DNA of 64,000 nucleotides from the NCBI GenBank assembly GCA_022494885.1, contig JAGVSM010003964.1, positions 62,001-126,000 of the forward strand, written 5' to 3'. Position numbers and translations under genes: made by a program. Shown one piece after another: positions 32,450 through 42,114 of this stretch (the stretch's first letter is position 1; the number at the start of each line of letters is the position of its first letter). Under the pieces are notes generated by a model. That model was not told where the DNA came from, ran no database searches, and saw only the letters and a program-made list of their open reading frames with translations. Origin of the DNA: Micrasema longulum (Eukaryota > Arthropoda > Insecta > Trichoptera > Brachycentridae).

Positions 32450-33030
32450 CAATAATAAAGCTATTTTTCGGAAATCTCCGGGCCTGCCCTTTTTGAAAGA
32501 TGGCAGCCCTAGTTACGAGTATCATTACAACCGGTTGTAATGATTATTTGATTATTTTAGTCGCCAAGTTTTGTGCAGCACTATCGATATACCTCTCTTT
32601 ATACAAACGACCTATCGCTTCGTCGGTGACTGGTCACCAATGTCAAATGTTTTTATTTTACTGTTTGTTATTGTTATTGTTAAATATTGTTTTTGCGGTA
32701 AATATTGTCATTCATTGATGTGTTGTTTTTGTACGTTGATACCCCACCTTGTTGTGGGCTATTCGTAAACTCAAGGACATTATGGCGACTTAAAAATCGA
32801 GTCGCTTCATTATTTATTATATAAACATAAACACACCAGGTACACGCCTATCAATCGAATATCTTGCTTTAAAAACACCAAATATCCCGTTTTTTTTCCC
32901 ATTTTATTTTATTTGATTTCATTTTTAATCCTCTGTTTATAATTCCATACAATTCCGGTAAAAATCGATGTCCCTCAAATAAAGGATTAATAAAATGGAA
33001 TTTATTGTAATAATTTTTATTGTAATAATT
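32450..33030. other. Unassigned stretch
   Basis: A short frame at 32500-32718 reads a hydrophobic string (FYCLLLLLLNIVFAVN) over TTGTTATTGTTA repeats and is not convincing as a gene. Confidence 0.35.
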
Positions 33031-33034
33031 GTTA

Positions 33035-33210
33035 TTGTAACAGAGAGAGAAAGCAATATGGAAGTCTAGATAGACATTTACAGGTCGTATGATCTATCAT
33101 CGGGTGGTTTAAGTGACCGCTTTACACAATGTGTAACATTCACTATCCTCCCTGTGTTTAACACATATATGTATTTCATAAACTCTTCCATCTATTGATT
33201 GATTTGTTGT
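33035..33210 (+). repeat. Foldback family, half element
   Basis: AACAGAGAGAGAAAGC, AATATGGAAGTCTAGATAGAC, GGTTTAAGTGACCGCTTTAC, GTAACATTCACTATCC and CTCTTCCATCTATTGAT follow the order of one arm and centre of the family. Confidence 0.6.
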
Positions 33211-33262
33211 TTATTTTGTAGAACTCCATATTTAAACTTAATAATTAAAAATAATATAAGAA

Positions 33263-33992
33263 ATTAAACACTGATTTGAGTCTACTGAACACTTTATTTT
33301 ATTTCTCATCACCACCATCGTCATTCCCTTATCGTGCCTAAGGGTGCATAGGGCACTGCATTGGTACACCAATCGCAGCGTATCTTGATCATTTTTGTTA
33401 CATGAAGGTAAGATGATCAGTCTTACGCTTCAGGTACCAGTCCAGAGACTATGAAATATTCTAGTGTGATAACACCCTTTTTAATAAATATTTCATATCA
33501 ACCATGTTGGGAATCGAACCCGAGACCTCTTGCATGGCAGGCTAACGCGCTGACCATTACACCACGAATATTTTTTTTTCAAATATAAAAACAAAAATTT
33601 CCTTACAATTGTTTCGCCTTATTAGAACATTTTCAAACGAATGTGAAGATTAGATGAATTGAATGTCCTTATAGTTATATAATTCAGGGTACTTAAGTAA
33701 CAAATGAACTATGGCAATCAATAACTATAGAATGTACATCAATCATAATTGCGAGAAAACCGATAGTTAAGGGCAATGCTAAGTGTTTAATAGGTAATGG
33801 GGAATTTAAGTATTTAAATTTGAATTTCGGAAAAATTTTATAACGAAGTATTTATTGACATACATGAGTCTATTGTAAGATAAAAGATAAATTGCAAGAT
33901 AAAAGAAAAAAATGTCACGAAATTTTGGTTTTAATATTTGTAAAAATAAAATAAAATGTTCAGTAGACTCAAATCGGTGTTTAATTTCGTAT
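33263..33992. repeat. Inverted repeat of about 40 bp enclosing a SINE
   Basis: AAACACTGATTTGAGTCTAC..GAACACTTTATTTTATTT at 33265-33303 is the reverse complement of 33948-33988 (AAAATAAAATGTTCAGTAGA, CTCAAATCGGTGTTT) with few changes. The 0.65 kb between includes a full SINE of the first family. Confidence 0.65.
33307..33568 (-). mobile_element. tRNA-derived SINE, near full length
   Basis: Minus-strand CGTGGTGTAATGGTCAGCGC, GGTTCGATTCCCAACATGG, ATATGAAATATTTATTAAAA, the GACTGGTACCTGAAGCG block and the tail GCACCCTTAGGCACGATAAG..ATGA. Close to the copy at 52647-52900. Confidence 0.82.
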
Positions 33993-34524
33993 ATTATGAG
34001 TATAAAACTCTTTCATCTGTTGACGTTTGAAGGGTAGTAGAGTTGCTTACCCTTGGTGTTGAAATTGTCAAGCGTAGTAAAGTCCCTACCTACTAATAAT
34101 CCTTTCGCTGTGCCTGGATTAATTTGAGGTAGTTTAAAAACCTTCAAATAAGCAGTGCTTCATGTTTGATTGCGAGATGTATTATTTTGTGATTTATACA
34201 AAGGGCGTCGGAGTTAAGACATTTTAAAGCAATGATTATAATAATCCGATCTGGAGTTATTAAATTTATAAAATTACAAAAATAAACATAGGCCATTGTG
34301 ATACAAGTAAATACAGATTTTGCTACCATTTGTGTTTTAAATATGTTCATGGGGATGAATGACGAATTTGGAGTGAAAATCAATAATTTCGATCACGGTT
34401 TTTAAATTGAAATTTAAAAAAATTAACTCGTTTATTGGCAAAAACACTTTGCATTTTTGTTTGGACAGATATGTATGGATAGAAAGATCCACAGTCTTTA
34501 AAACGATTTCGGGTTCGTGGAGGA

Positions 34525-34735
34525 ATGTACTTTCACCGTTGACTTTTGTGAAGTAAAAGAGCTGAAGCCTTTATTGATGTGGATGAAATTCATCTGGCTG
34601 AATTATTTCACCTACTAGGCAACGTCTGAAAAATAATACTTATTTTTATAACAGTTAGTTGAAGCAATAATATTTTGAGTACGTCTAATGTTTGTAGACT
34701 TGTCTAGAAACATTTGGAGAGTTGATTTTTAAACA
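34525..34735. repeat. Foldback family fragment
   Basis: TTGACTTTTGTGAAGTAAAA, GAGCTGAAGCCTTTATT, TGGCTGAATTATTTCACCTA (centre) and ATTTTGAGTACGTCTAATGT, TGTAGACTTG (end block). Confidence 0.55.
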
Positions 34736-34930
34736 AAATGGATCTCAAATTAAAACAAAACTTTTTGATTTTTTGGTCATCAAAAATAAAAGTAATTTAC
34801 TCGTACTAGTGCATTGTATAGAAAAGTGTCATATTCAGTATTTTATAAATAAGCATTTTTTTATCTGTATATGTATATGCTGAACAGTAAAAAATGTAAT
34901 GATAAAACGACAGTGTATTTCTTTAAGTAT

Positions 34931-34936
34931 TTTATT
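34931..34936 (-). terminator. Poly(A) signal for the PH-like gene
   Basis: The first AATAAA on the minus strand downstream of the stop codon lies here, about 560 bases past it, giving a predicted transcript of about 1.2 kb. The intervening 3' untranslated region (34937-35492) shows no repeat family seen elsewhere in the window. Confidence 0.5.
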
Positions 34937-35492
34937 TATTCACTATAAAAAATATCAATTTGGTTGGGTGTCATAAAAATGTATTTTAACAATTCCCGAG
35001 AATATTATCGCTCTACTTTCTTGCGGAAAATCTGAAGTTTGTTTCAATAACTCTGTGCTAGAAAATATTTACTAAAACAATAAATGCGAATTTGTTTCGG
35101 CACGAATACAATGGCCGAGTTGAATGTCTGAAGCTATCTCTGCGAAAAATCTATCGTGACAAACATAATTACCAATTTCTCAGAAGAAAATAAATAACAA
35201 CGGAGAGCGATTACAATCTCCAACATCGCGATATTTTAGCGTAGCAACAACCGAAGTCTGCTTAATAATTGTAAAGAAACGTCACGTTTTCTTCTTTGCA
35301 CTTGCTCGGTTTCGCCAGCTTTGTAACTGAAACTCAACGGCTTCTCCTTACAGTTCGAGAAATGCGAGAACATCACCGGTGTAAGTATTAAGTTTGCTCT
35401 TTTCTTTTCTTGTCAGCTCCGCAGCTCCCTGCGTCCAGCAGGATCTTCGAATGACTCCCTCGAAATAACATCATTCGGGGTGGGCGTCATCT

Positions 35493-35945
35493 TCAATACT
35501 CGTCGTCCTCTTCGACCGCCGGCAGAGAGCTCTGGCGAAGGAAGGACGCCGGAGAAGAGGAAAGCGCCGTGGTCCAGCCAGGAACATCGCGGGGAGATTC
35601 ACACAGGAATGTGACACTCGTCGCTCGGTCCAGTCCATTCTGGCGTAGCAGAATCCCGGAACGGGCTCCGAAGTTGAGAGGGTGACAGGACGTGTTCCTG
35701 AGATTCAGGACTCCGATCGGTCTGCAGATCTTCTTCTGAGGATACACCACAGCGAAGTGTTCGAGGCTGGTGCGGTAGACTTCTAGCTGCACGTGGCGTT
35801 GGCTGCTGTCGGGACCGACCATGACGAGATCTCCGCTCTTCTCCTGCGCGCTGACTCTGAGCATGTCTTCCTCTTCATCTTCTTCGGGGATGGTTGAGAA
35901 CCGCTTCTGGTTGTAGAAAGAAGGCATAGCGAGCTGGATGGGCAT
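35493..35945 (-). CDS. Small intronless protein with a PH-like domain, function unknown
   Basis: A 150-residue frame opens with ATG in a good insect start context (A at -3, ACAAAG before the ATG) and ends in TGA. In order it shows a basic/polar N-terminus with the phrase FSTIPEE, an acidic run (EEDEEED, residues 21-27), and a region at about 35-130 that reads like a pleckstrin-homology fold: QRHVQLEVY and LEHFAVVYP as early strands, IGVLNLRNT as a middle strand, SVTFLCES as a late strand, then a final helix with the single Trp124 (DVPGWTTAL). That one tryptophan in the last helix is typical of PH domains. The C-terminus is acidic again (EEDDEY). There is no signal peptide or membrane segment, so it is probably cytosolic. 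Its G+C content and codon use are clearly higher than the flanking repeats, and it has its own promoter and poly(A) signal, so I take it as a real host gene. The PH assignment is inferred from pattern; no named family is recognised. Confidence 0.82.
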   Translation of the reverse strand: MPIQLAMPSFYNQKRFSTIPEEDEEEDMLRVSAQEKSGDLVMVGPDSSQRHVQLEVYRTSLEHFAVVYPQKKICRPIGVLNLRNTSCHPLNFGARSGILLRQNGLDRATSVTFLCESPRDVPGWTTALSSSPASFLRQSSLPAVEEDDEY

Positions 35946-36020
35946 CTTTGTTTTAGTTTGGAAACTTGCGAAAGATCACAACAAACACTTGGCAATAGTT
36001 CAAATAATAGTAAAACAGTT

Positions 36021-36026
36021 CACGTG
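36021..36026. promoter_or_regulatory. CACGTG E-box in the leader of the PH-like gene
   Basis: A second CACGTG hexamer, with the same CACGTGTG context as the one at 36211, lies in the predicted 5' untranslated leader. The matching pair makes coincidence less likely but does not prove use. Confidence 0.35.
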
Positions 36027-36168
36027 TGGCGCGGTGGTATATTAATGTTTGAGTAGTCACGCGTATAATGATTAGCGAATACAAGGTTTGGCTTCTGAGC
36101 TCTTTACTTTGCGTAATGCGTACTGTACAAAGTTCTGATGACTTGTGATGCGGCTCACACGCGGGAGA

Positions 36169-36178
36169 CTTTATATAG
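36169..36178 (-). promoter_or_regulatory. TATA box of the PH-like gene
   Basis: The minus strand reads CTATATAAAG, a strong TATA box, followed downstream by an ATG-free leader to the start codon at 35945. Initiation would be expected near 36135-36145, giving a leader of roughly 190-200 bases. A strong TATA box on a short single-exon gene suggests inducible or tissue-restricted expression; that is inference. Confidence 0.7.
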
Positions 36179-36210
36179 CCGAGGCCTCGTGACTCGCACA
36201 CGCACACCAT

Positions 36211-36216
36211 CACGTG
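36211..36216. promoter_or_regulatory. CACGTG E-box upstream of the TATA box
   Basis: A palindromic CACGTG (within CACGTGTG) lies about 35 bp upstream of the TATA box. It is a canonical target for bHLH, bHLH-Zip and bHLH-PAS factors. A second identical core is at 36021-36026. Function is inferred from position only. Confidence 0.4.
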
Positions 36217-36229
36217 TGAGCAAATAATA

Positions 36230-36815
36230 GCATTTTCCCTGAGTGTGCATTTGCTATCGTCTGTTGTTTATACCGAGTACCGAGTGTCTAGTTAGTATGG
36301 CGGTGCCAATTATTTCAGAGTGGAAAATATCATATTAATTAATGCTCGCGTGAGAGACAGCTCCACGGGACATGATACTGAATCACTATCATATAGATTT
36401 GCTGTATGATTGACTATTTTCTTAGACTAATTTAAATTTAAACGTGTCAACATGCATTTATTAACAAATTATTATACTGTCACGAGGAAGTTCGTAACGA
36501 TGATCTGTTGCTATGGAAAAAGCTATGAAACTTGTTTAGCAATAATACTTTGCGTAGAACGCCGTTATCACTAAGCAGTATAATCAGTATAAAAATAATA
36601 AACCTAGCTTCAGTTATATAACTTTACTAATTCAATTGATTTTACAAAGATTTACTTTCTTCGATAAATTGAGGATTGTGGATATAAATATATATTTAAA
36701 CATGTCATTTCTTTGTATTAATTTTATTGCGTATTCAATATTTTAAACTTTATTTTATTTATCGAATATATATAAATATTTATACTCGACTCTCACAGTA
36801 AATAAAGCAAACCCA
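36230..36815. other. Upstream region of the PH-like gene
   Basis: The first 100 bases keep a moderate G+C content (to about 36340), then it becomes A+T-rich. No repeat family was recognised before the Penelope-like fragment at 36820. Possible regulatory sequence, unproven. Confidence 0.35.
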
Positions 36816-36819
36816 CCTT

Positions 36820-37555
36820 AACAATGGAGGCGAATTCTTTTTATAAATGACATTTTTTCAAAACAATTATTTAATTCCCTACCATCAAACATTAAACCAG
36901 CTTTCTACACAACTAATAATATAGGAACATTGTTAAAAAATCACAAAGACAAAGTCCATAAATAAAATAAATCTGGGATGTACTAATTAAATTGTAATGG
37001 TTGCAATTCAATCTACATTGGAAAAACTAAAAGACACTTTAATATTAGAGTAAAAGAACACTTAAGGTGCTTAAATAATAATATTTTTTCTGAATTCGCA
37101 AATCATCTAATAGAAAATAACCATAACTTCAATAACGACACTGGATTAAAAGTACTTCATGTTAAAAATAAAATATTAAAATTAGACAACTTAGAAATTA
37201 AAAAAACGATTCATAATCAGAAAAAAATAATTAATAACCAAATAAACAATATTTATTTTTGTTCTCTCCTGTCTAGCTTTGAAAATAGTGATATCAAATT
37301 ACCACCCGTGTAAGGAAAAAAATACTTGATTTATTCGGTCCACGTGTATTATTTAGTGAACGTGATAAAAATAAAAAAAGAATCAATTCATTAGTTACGT
37401 AAACCTTGACGAAGAAGCTTGTTTGCTTTGAAACCGGTCGGTCGAAATAAATAATAATAAAAAATTAGTGGTTAAAAACAAAGTTGTTTTATTTATTTTA
37501 TTATAATGAATAACCACAAAATTAGTGCTTCAAATATAAACTTTATATTTATTTT
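36820..37555 (+). pseudogene. Penelope-like element 3' part: GIY-YIG domain and tail
   Basis: With a few stops the plus strand reads LPSNIKPAFYTTNNIGTLLK, then GMY.LNCNGCNSIYIGKTKR, IRVKEHLRCLNNN, FANHLIENNHNFN, and ends DIKLPPV with a stop at about 37311. GMY...YIG, Arg and the C-x2-C/H pair are the GIY-YIG endonuclease marks of Penelope-like elements. The reverse transcriptase is missing. A 3' region follows with CTTGACGAAGAAGC..GAAACCGG (a hammerhead-like core) and GGTTAAAAACAAAGTTG. Related copies: 40157-41035 and 57160-58190. Confidence 0.78.
37400..37450 (+). ncRNA. Degenerate hammerhead-like motif of the Penelope-like family
   Basis: TTGACGA, a stem AAGC/GCTT with a loop, GAAAC and a short ACC/GGT stem followed by C are arranged like a type I hammerhead with minimal stem III, but the first core C is displaced by an extra T. 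The other copies (40795, 40933, 57285) read TTGACAA, losing a core G. Confidence 0.35.
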
Positions 37556-37559
37556 ATTT

Positions 37560-37945
37560 ATTTATATAAAGATGAGATGGTATTAAAAGCAAACTTAAAA
37601 ATCTCCATTGAAGGAGTTCTGAGATATTTGCGATTTTTTTTAAAAAAAGAATTGAGAGATTTCTAATAATGTTTCACTAACTCATAGTTCGCGGTGTCAA
37701 GTAGTATAATTGAAATCTGTTTTGCAAGATTTAGAGACGGTTTTAAATTACGCTATTATATTTTATTTTGGCATCAATAACTAATTTTCTGTTTTTGATG
37801 GAGATTTCTAAGATTGCTTCTGATACCCTCAATTAAATATAACAAAAAAAATACTTATCCCAAACTCTACATATGAGGCCAAGAGCCCTGTGTTGAGTTG
37901 AGATACTACATTATAGAAAGTGAAAACATGCATTTTATTAAAGAG
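37560..37945. other. Unassigned stretch
   Basis: A+T-rich, nothing recognised. Confidence 0.35.
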
Positions 37946-37946
37946 T

Positions 37947-38206
37947 CATCATCATCATTCATTTTCCGCACCTAATAGTGTATAGGGCACTGCATTAGTA
38001 CATCAATCACAGCATATCTTGATCTCATTTTTTATTACACGTTACAGTCTTACGCTTAAGGTACCAGTCCATGGATTATGAAATGTTCTGGTGTAAAAAA
38101 AAACACCCTTTTAAATCAATATTTCATATCAACCATGTCGGAATCGAACCCATGACCTCGTGCACGGTAGGCAAGCGTCCTGACCATTACACCACGAAGC
38201 CGACAA
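37947..38206 (-). mobile_element. tRNA-derived SINE, near full length
   Basis: Minus-strand CGTGGTGTAATGGTCAGGAC, GGTTCGATTCCGACATGG, ATATGAAATATTGATTTAAA, GACTGGTACCTTAAGCG, and the GCACC/GGAAAATGAATGATGA tail. One base is missing in box B relative to the other copies. Confidence 0.8.
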
Positions 38207-38459
38207 GTAAAAAATTACTCTTTTAAGATGTTGAATTTTTTAAATTTTTCATCGCGATTTTGATTGAATTTGACTGTGCCCTTTCACAAAATTTACCAAC
38301 TATTCTGCACATTCTCTCAAAGACGAGAGTTCGGCAAATATCGGTCACCATATTAAGAGACACCCCTGAGAATCTCCCATTTCTCAACCCAAGAGCTAAC
38401 AAACTAAGTAAATAATCTGGAATATCTACTGTTCTTAACTATGCCAGGGTTAAGGGCTA

Positions 38460-39135
38460 ATATACCAACAGATGGAAGATTTGGAGAATGATGAGTTTAA
38501 AATGGCCACTTAAAACCAACCAATGACATGTAATAAGCCTTTAAGTGCTTAGAATTCCAAATTTCCTTCTCTGAAATATGTTATTAATTAAATTATTCAA
38601 CAATATTTTAAGTTTGTCCAAATTTTTGGAAACAAAGACTGGATTCATTTGACATAATTTTAGAGAATGTAATATAGAATTCAAGGCATCTACTCGGCTT
38701 ATGACCTGTCATTGGCTGGTTTAAGTGGCCACTTTACACACTGTTTTTACACTGTGTAACATTTACCATTGTGCCCATATTTGAACATCTATATTCCTTC
38801 AATTTTTTCATATGTTGATGTTTGTGAAGTCAAAGAGCTAAAACCTTTATTTGTGCGGGTGAGATTCATCTAATTGAATTATTTCACGTACATACTAGGC
38901 TGCACCTGATAATTTTATTTTTTCCAATTTTTATACTTCTTCACGATGAATCTCACCCGCATAAATAAAGGTTTCAGCTCTTTAACTTCACAATCATCAG
39001 AAGATGAAAGAATTAAAGGAATACAGATGTTTAAATACGGGCAAAATTGTGAATAAACCAGTCAATGACAGGTCATACGCCATGTAGATGCCTAGACTTA
39101 TATATTAACTTCTCTAAAATGTTCTTTATCTCTGT
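38460..39135. repeat. Cluster of three foldback-family copies
   Basis: Copy a (38460-38585): AACAGATGGAAGATTTGG, ACCAACCAATGACATGTAAT. Copy b (38590-38920): end block, GGCTTATGACCTGTCATTGG, GGTTTAAGTGGCCACTTTAC, GAGCTAAAACCTTTATT. Copy c (38945-39130): GATGAATCTCACCCGCATAA, AAGGTTTCAGCTCTTTAAC, GCCATGTAGATGCCTAGAC. Copies b and c are in opposite orientation and meet near 38940, so b and c could also be two halves of one large palindrome. Confidence 0.65.
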
Positions 39136-39139
39136 TGTA

Positions 39140-39560
39140 ATATGTTCATAATGTTCTTCTTGGGATATTTTAATATTTCACAGAACAAATATGTTTGGTT
39201 TTCCCGCTATGATGATAATCAGTTTTTTATAAATTTTTCAGCTGAAACTGAATTCGGATGAGTTAATTATAATTCCCTGAAACGCTTTGTATACTGTATA
39301 TCTATTTTCAGTATTTCCAATCTCTACGCTTGTCTGTTTCATAGCGTTCTCGCAAACCGAAATGTTTCAGGAAAACTTTTATTTATATAATCTTACTGAA
39401 CTTTTTCTTTTAAAACTCGTCACTCGTCAACTTTTTATCTTAACGCCAAAGCGTTTCAAAAACCCGAGTTTACATTTGGTCACTGTTTCATTACATGAAA
39501 TAAAAGTATGCGGACACTTTTATTTCATCATTCTTCATTCCATGGCGCTCCCTACGACTA
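39140..39560. other. Unassigned stretch
   Basis: A 122-codon plus frame (39287-39655) reads hydrophobic, Phe/Leu-rich sequence without a domain and ends across the palindrome at 39565. Not called as a gene. Confidence 0.3.
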
Positions 39561-39564
39561 GGTA

Positions 39565-39604
39565 TGTGGACATCATATGCTCCGACGAGCATATGATGTC
39601 CACA
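39565..39604. repeat. Perfect 18-bp palindrome with 4-base loop
   Basis: TGTGGACATCATATGCTC (39565-39582), loop CGAC, then its exact reverse complement (39587-39604). Confidence 0.8.
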
Positions 39605-39779
39605 AAGTGCCTCTATGTATTTCTATTAGATGCCAGCTCGTGTGCGTCTCCCTAAGTGAGGTTCGCGTCCCGTGATTCTGACATAAACTGCCGAAGTACA
39701 GTCAGCAGCGGACGTCGTGCATTTACATACAAAATACGCGAGATAAAACTGTTTTCTACGGCCGCGAGAGCGTTTGGAA

Positions 39780-40156
39780 TATCACTCCAGGGCGTCGAGA
39801 ACCTGATGCCTCGTAAAGTAAGCAAGCGTGGCTAAGACTCTCAGGAGGCATCCGGTTGTCAACGGAGTTCGCTGCGTCCGTTCTCTTATCACTTCATTCC
39901 TTACAAAGTCAAACCGCTGCACACCCAAGATTCTTTTGAGACCCTTATTCTTAAAACTCAGTATTTTGGTGTTTTTGGCCCTAGTGAGGTGCCAAGATTC
40001 GCATTCGTAGAGGAGAATTGGTGTAATGCATTCGTCATATAGGTGACATTTGTTTTTCACTGAGTAAATATCCGATCTCCAGATAGCCTTCATACTGATG
40101 AATGTGGCGCCTGCTACTCCTAGCCATACTCCCAATTTTTTTGAAAACTTCATTTT
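39780..40156 (-). pseudogene. RTE-like RT C-terminal fragment
   Basis: The minus strand reads MKAIWRSDIYSVKNKCHLYD, CITPILLYECESWHLTRAKN, LSFKNKGLKRILGVQRFDFV, RNEVIRERTQRTPL. The R-LY...LLYGCESW-LT...L..F..K.LRRIL pattern is the thumb of RTE-type or related RTs. It starts at a junction with a Penelope-like tail at 40157 and lacks the palm. Confidence 0.68.
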
Positions 40157-40935
40157 CTCTAAAGTTTATATTTGAAACTTTGTGGTTATTCATTTTAATT
40201 TCGGGAACTACACTGGCTACGTTTTCCACAGAGGGTCGAATACAAACTCTGTTGGCTTATGTATAAGTCACTGCACAACTCGGCTCCGGAATATCTAAGG
40301 GAACTATGCATTCCAGATGAACTAGCTGACAGGAGTCTTACGCTTGGATCAGCTACGTCTACGGCGAGAGGAAAAGTTATTATACATCTACGCAAACAGC
40401 GCACTAAATTATGTGAACGCGCATTTGCGGTCGCAGGCCCTATGGCATGAAATGCTCTCCCAGCAGAGGTGCGAGGCTGTGAAAGTGAAGTGATGTTTCG
40501 GAAAAAACTTAAAACCCACTTGTTCTCTAAATCATTTGAATAAATCCGTAGCACGTGACAACAAAATAAATTATTTTAATTAAATTACAAATTTAAAAGC
40601 TTCAATTAAATTAACTTAACAATAGAATTACCATGTAAAGCGCCCTTGAGGTATTTTATTACGAAAATGGCGCTATATAAGTTATCCATAATAAATAAAT
40701 AAATAAAATAAAAAATAAATAGAACAACTTTGTTTTTAACCACTAATTTTCATTTTTCACCGACCGGTTTCAAAGCGAACAAGCTTCTTTGTCAAGGTTT
40801 ACGTAACTAATGAATTAATTCCTTTTTATTTTATTTCTATCATGTTCACTAAATACTACACGTGGACCCAATAAATCAAGTGGTTTTTTCTTACATGGGT
40901 GGTAATTTGATATCTTTATTTTCGAAGTAAGCTTG
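40157..40935 (-). mobile_element. Penelope-like tail split by an L2/CR1-like LINE
   Basis: AAAGTTTATATTTGAAACTT, GTGGTTATTCATT (40157-40190) matches the outer end of the copy at 57170-57205; the next expected block, AGAACAACTTTGTTTTTAAC, occurs only at 40721, after the LINE. The tail then runs through TTTCACCGACCGGTTTCAAA to GATATCTTTATTTTCGAAGT at about 40928. So the LINE jumped into this Penelope-like copy. Confidence 0.72.
40198..40695 (+). pseudogene. L2/CR1-like LINE copy nested in the Penelope-like tail
   Basis: Reads RELHWLRFPQRVEYKLCWLM, SLHNSAPEYLRELCIPDELA, FAVAGPMA, then a stop (TGA for the Trp of AWN) and LKTHLFSKSFE in the same frame. The tail is AAAGCGCCCTTGAGGTATTT, ATGGCGCTATATAAG, TTATCC and an AATA microsatellite. 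Very close to 17540-18475, so the two copies are of one family. Confidence 0.8.
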
Positions 40936-41035
40936 ACAAAGAAGCTTGTTTGCTTTGAAACCAGTCGGTGAAAAATAAAAATAAAAATTAGTGGTTAAAA
41001 ACAATGTTGTTCTATTTATTTTATTATAATATCCA
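40931..41035 (+). mobile_element. Penelope-like tail, inverted partner
   Basis: CTTGACAAAGAAGCTTGTTT, GCTTTGAAACCAGTCGG and TTAGTGGTTAAAAAC, TGTTCTATTTATT run on the plus strand directly against the minus-strand copy, with no spacer. Such inverted joining of terminal repeats is known for Penelope-like elements. Confidence 0.68.
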
Positions 41036-41059
41036 TTTTCTGTTTTGAAAATTTGGCAT

Positions 41060-41230
41060 TATTTTAACAATGTTTTTAGTTTGTACACATTTTTGTAGAC
41101 AAGGACTGGATACAACCCCCTATGGAATTATTAATATAAACATATTACAACAGAGATGAAGAACACAACAATAAAGGTTTCAGCTCTTTAACCGTACATA
41201 CGTCAACAAATGGTAGAATCGAAGGAATAT
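41060..41230. repeat. Foldback family, deleted copy
   Basis: End block (TTTTAGTTTGTACACATTTT, GTAGACAAGGACTGG), ACAACAGAGATGAAGAAC, then AAAGGTTTCAGCTCTTTAAC and GTCAACAAATGGTAGAAT; the arm between is deleted. Confidence 0.55.
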
Positions 41231-41384
41231 TTTTTTCTCAATTAGTGTTATGGTGTATTTTCTTAACTTACTTTCGTATCCTCTCCTTTCCACCTGCTGG
41301 CAATCTTCTTAAGTTTAGATTTAGTGAGTTTTTTCTCAAAAACTAAACCGTGTTATGTACTAAAAAACTACCTACACAAAAAAT

Positions 41385-41875
41385 AGTTTTTTTTATATTT
41401 ATTTATTGGGGATATCAACAGTAAAATAAATATAACAAATAAAATATACGGAGAATAAAACCAATGACAGATATCCACATAAATACATTAAATACACGTA
41501 CAATACATACTAGTGTGGTTGTGTGAGTGTAAGTGTGTGAGACGGTGGGTGAGTGGGTGTTATATTGGAATGAGGGTGGACACGTGTGTAAATATTATTA
41601 CAAGAATAATAGATAAAATAAAATAAAATAAGATTTTATTATTGAATCTACGTATAAGACAAAAAAGTATGTTTTAAGACGCGCATTTTAAATGTTATTT
41701 TTTTACAATCAAATGGATCAATAAGGGGAAATTTCAAATTATATTCACGAGCAAAACGTATAAGTGGAGAGTTCTGGGCGTAGTTCGTACGAACTGCGGA
41801 CACATGAAATAGAGAGCTCGACGTGTGACGGGTGCGGTAGCCAGGGACATTTAATGATAACTCCGACATAAGAGT
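41385..41875 (-). pseudogene. Jockey-group LINE 3' end
   Basis: The minus strand reads SLNVPGYRTRHTSSSLFHVS, VRTNYAQNSPLIRFAREYN, FKMRVLKHTFLSYT and a stop at 41648, the last 70 residues of a Jockey-type RT protein. The 3' untranslated region has a GTGTG-rich block (41514-41560) and ends in TTTATTTATT near 41400. Confidence 0.7.
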
Positions 41876-41984
41876 CGGACTATAGTTTTTGGCGTAATGA
41901 CGTTTTGCTTTTTATTACATTATAATACACATTTTATTTAATTGGCGTATCCCGCTGTGTTATAAAAAAGATTAATAAATGTCT

Positions 41985-42110
41985 GTAAATATTTGTACGT
42001 AACCACTTACGACGATTTTTTGTCTACCGGTTTCAAAACGTACCTGTCTCCTAGTCGGGATACTAATTATATTAACTCGCAAATCCCACTATACACAGAA
42101 ATAAGATTTA
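41985..42110 (-). mobile_element. Degenerate copy of the palindromic Penelope-like arm
   Basis: TAAATATTTGTACGTAACCA, TTTTTTGTCTACCGGTTTCA parallels 23107-23160. The core is mutated: GAAAC is kept but CTGANGA reads CCGACTA. Confidence 0.55.
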
Positions 42111-42114
42111 TAAT

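Noticed and set aside
35783..35995. Alternative minus-strand frame overlapping the PH-like gene
   Set aside because: Ser/Arg-rich, no domain, and it overlaps a frame with clear fold-like pattern and good start context.
39287..39655. 122-codon plus-strand frame
   Set aside because: Hydrophobic, low-complexity, no domain, no promoter or poly(A) context, and it runs through a perfect palindrome.
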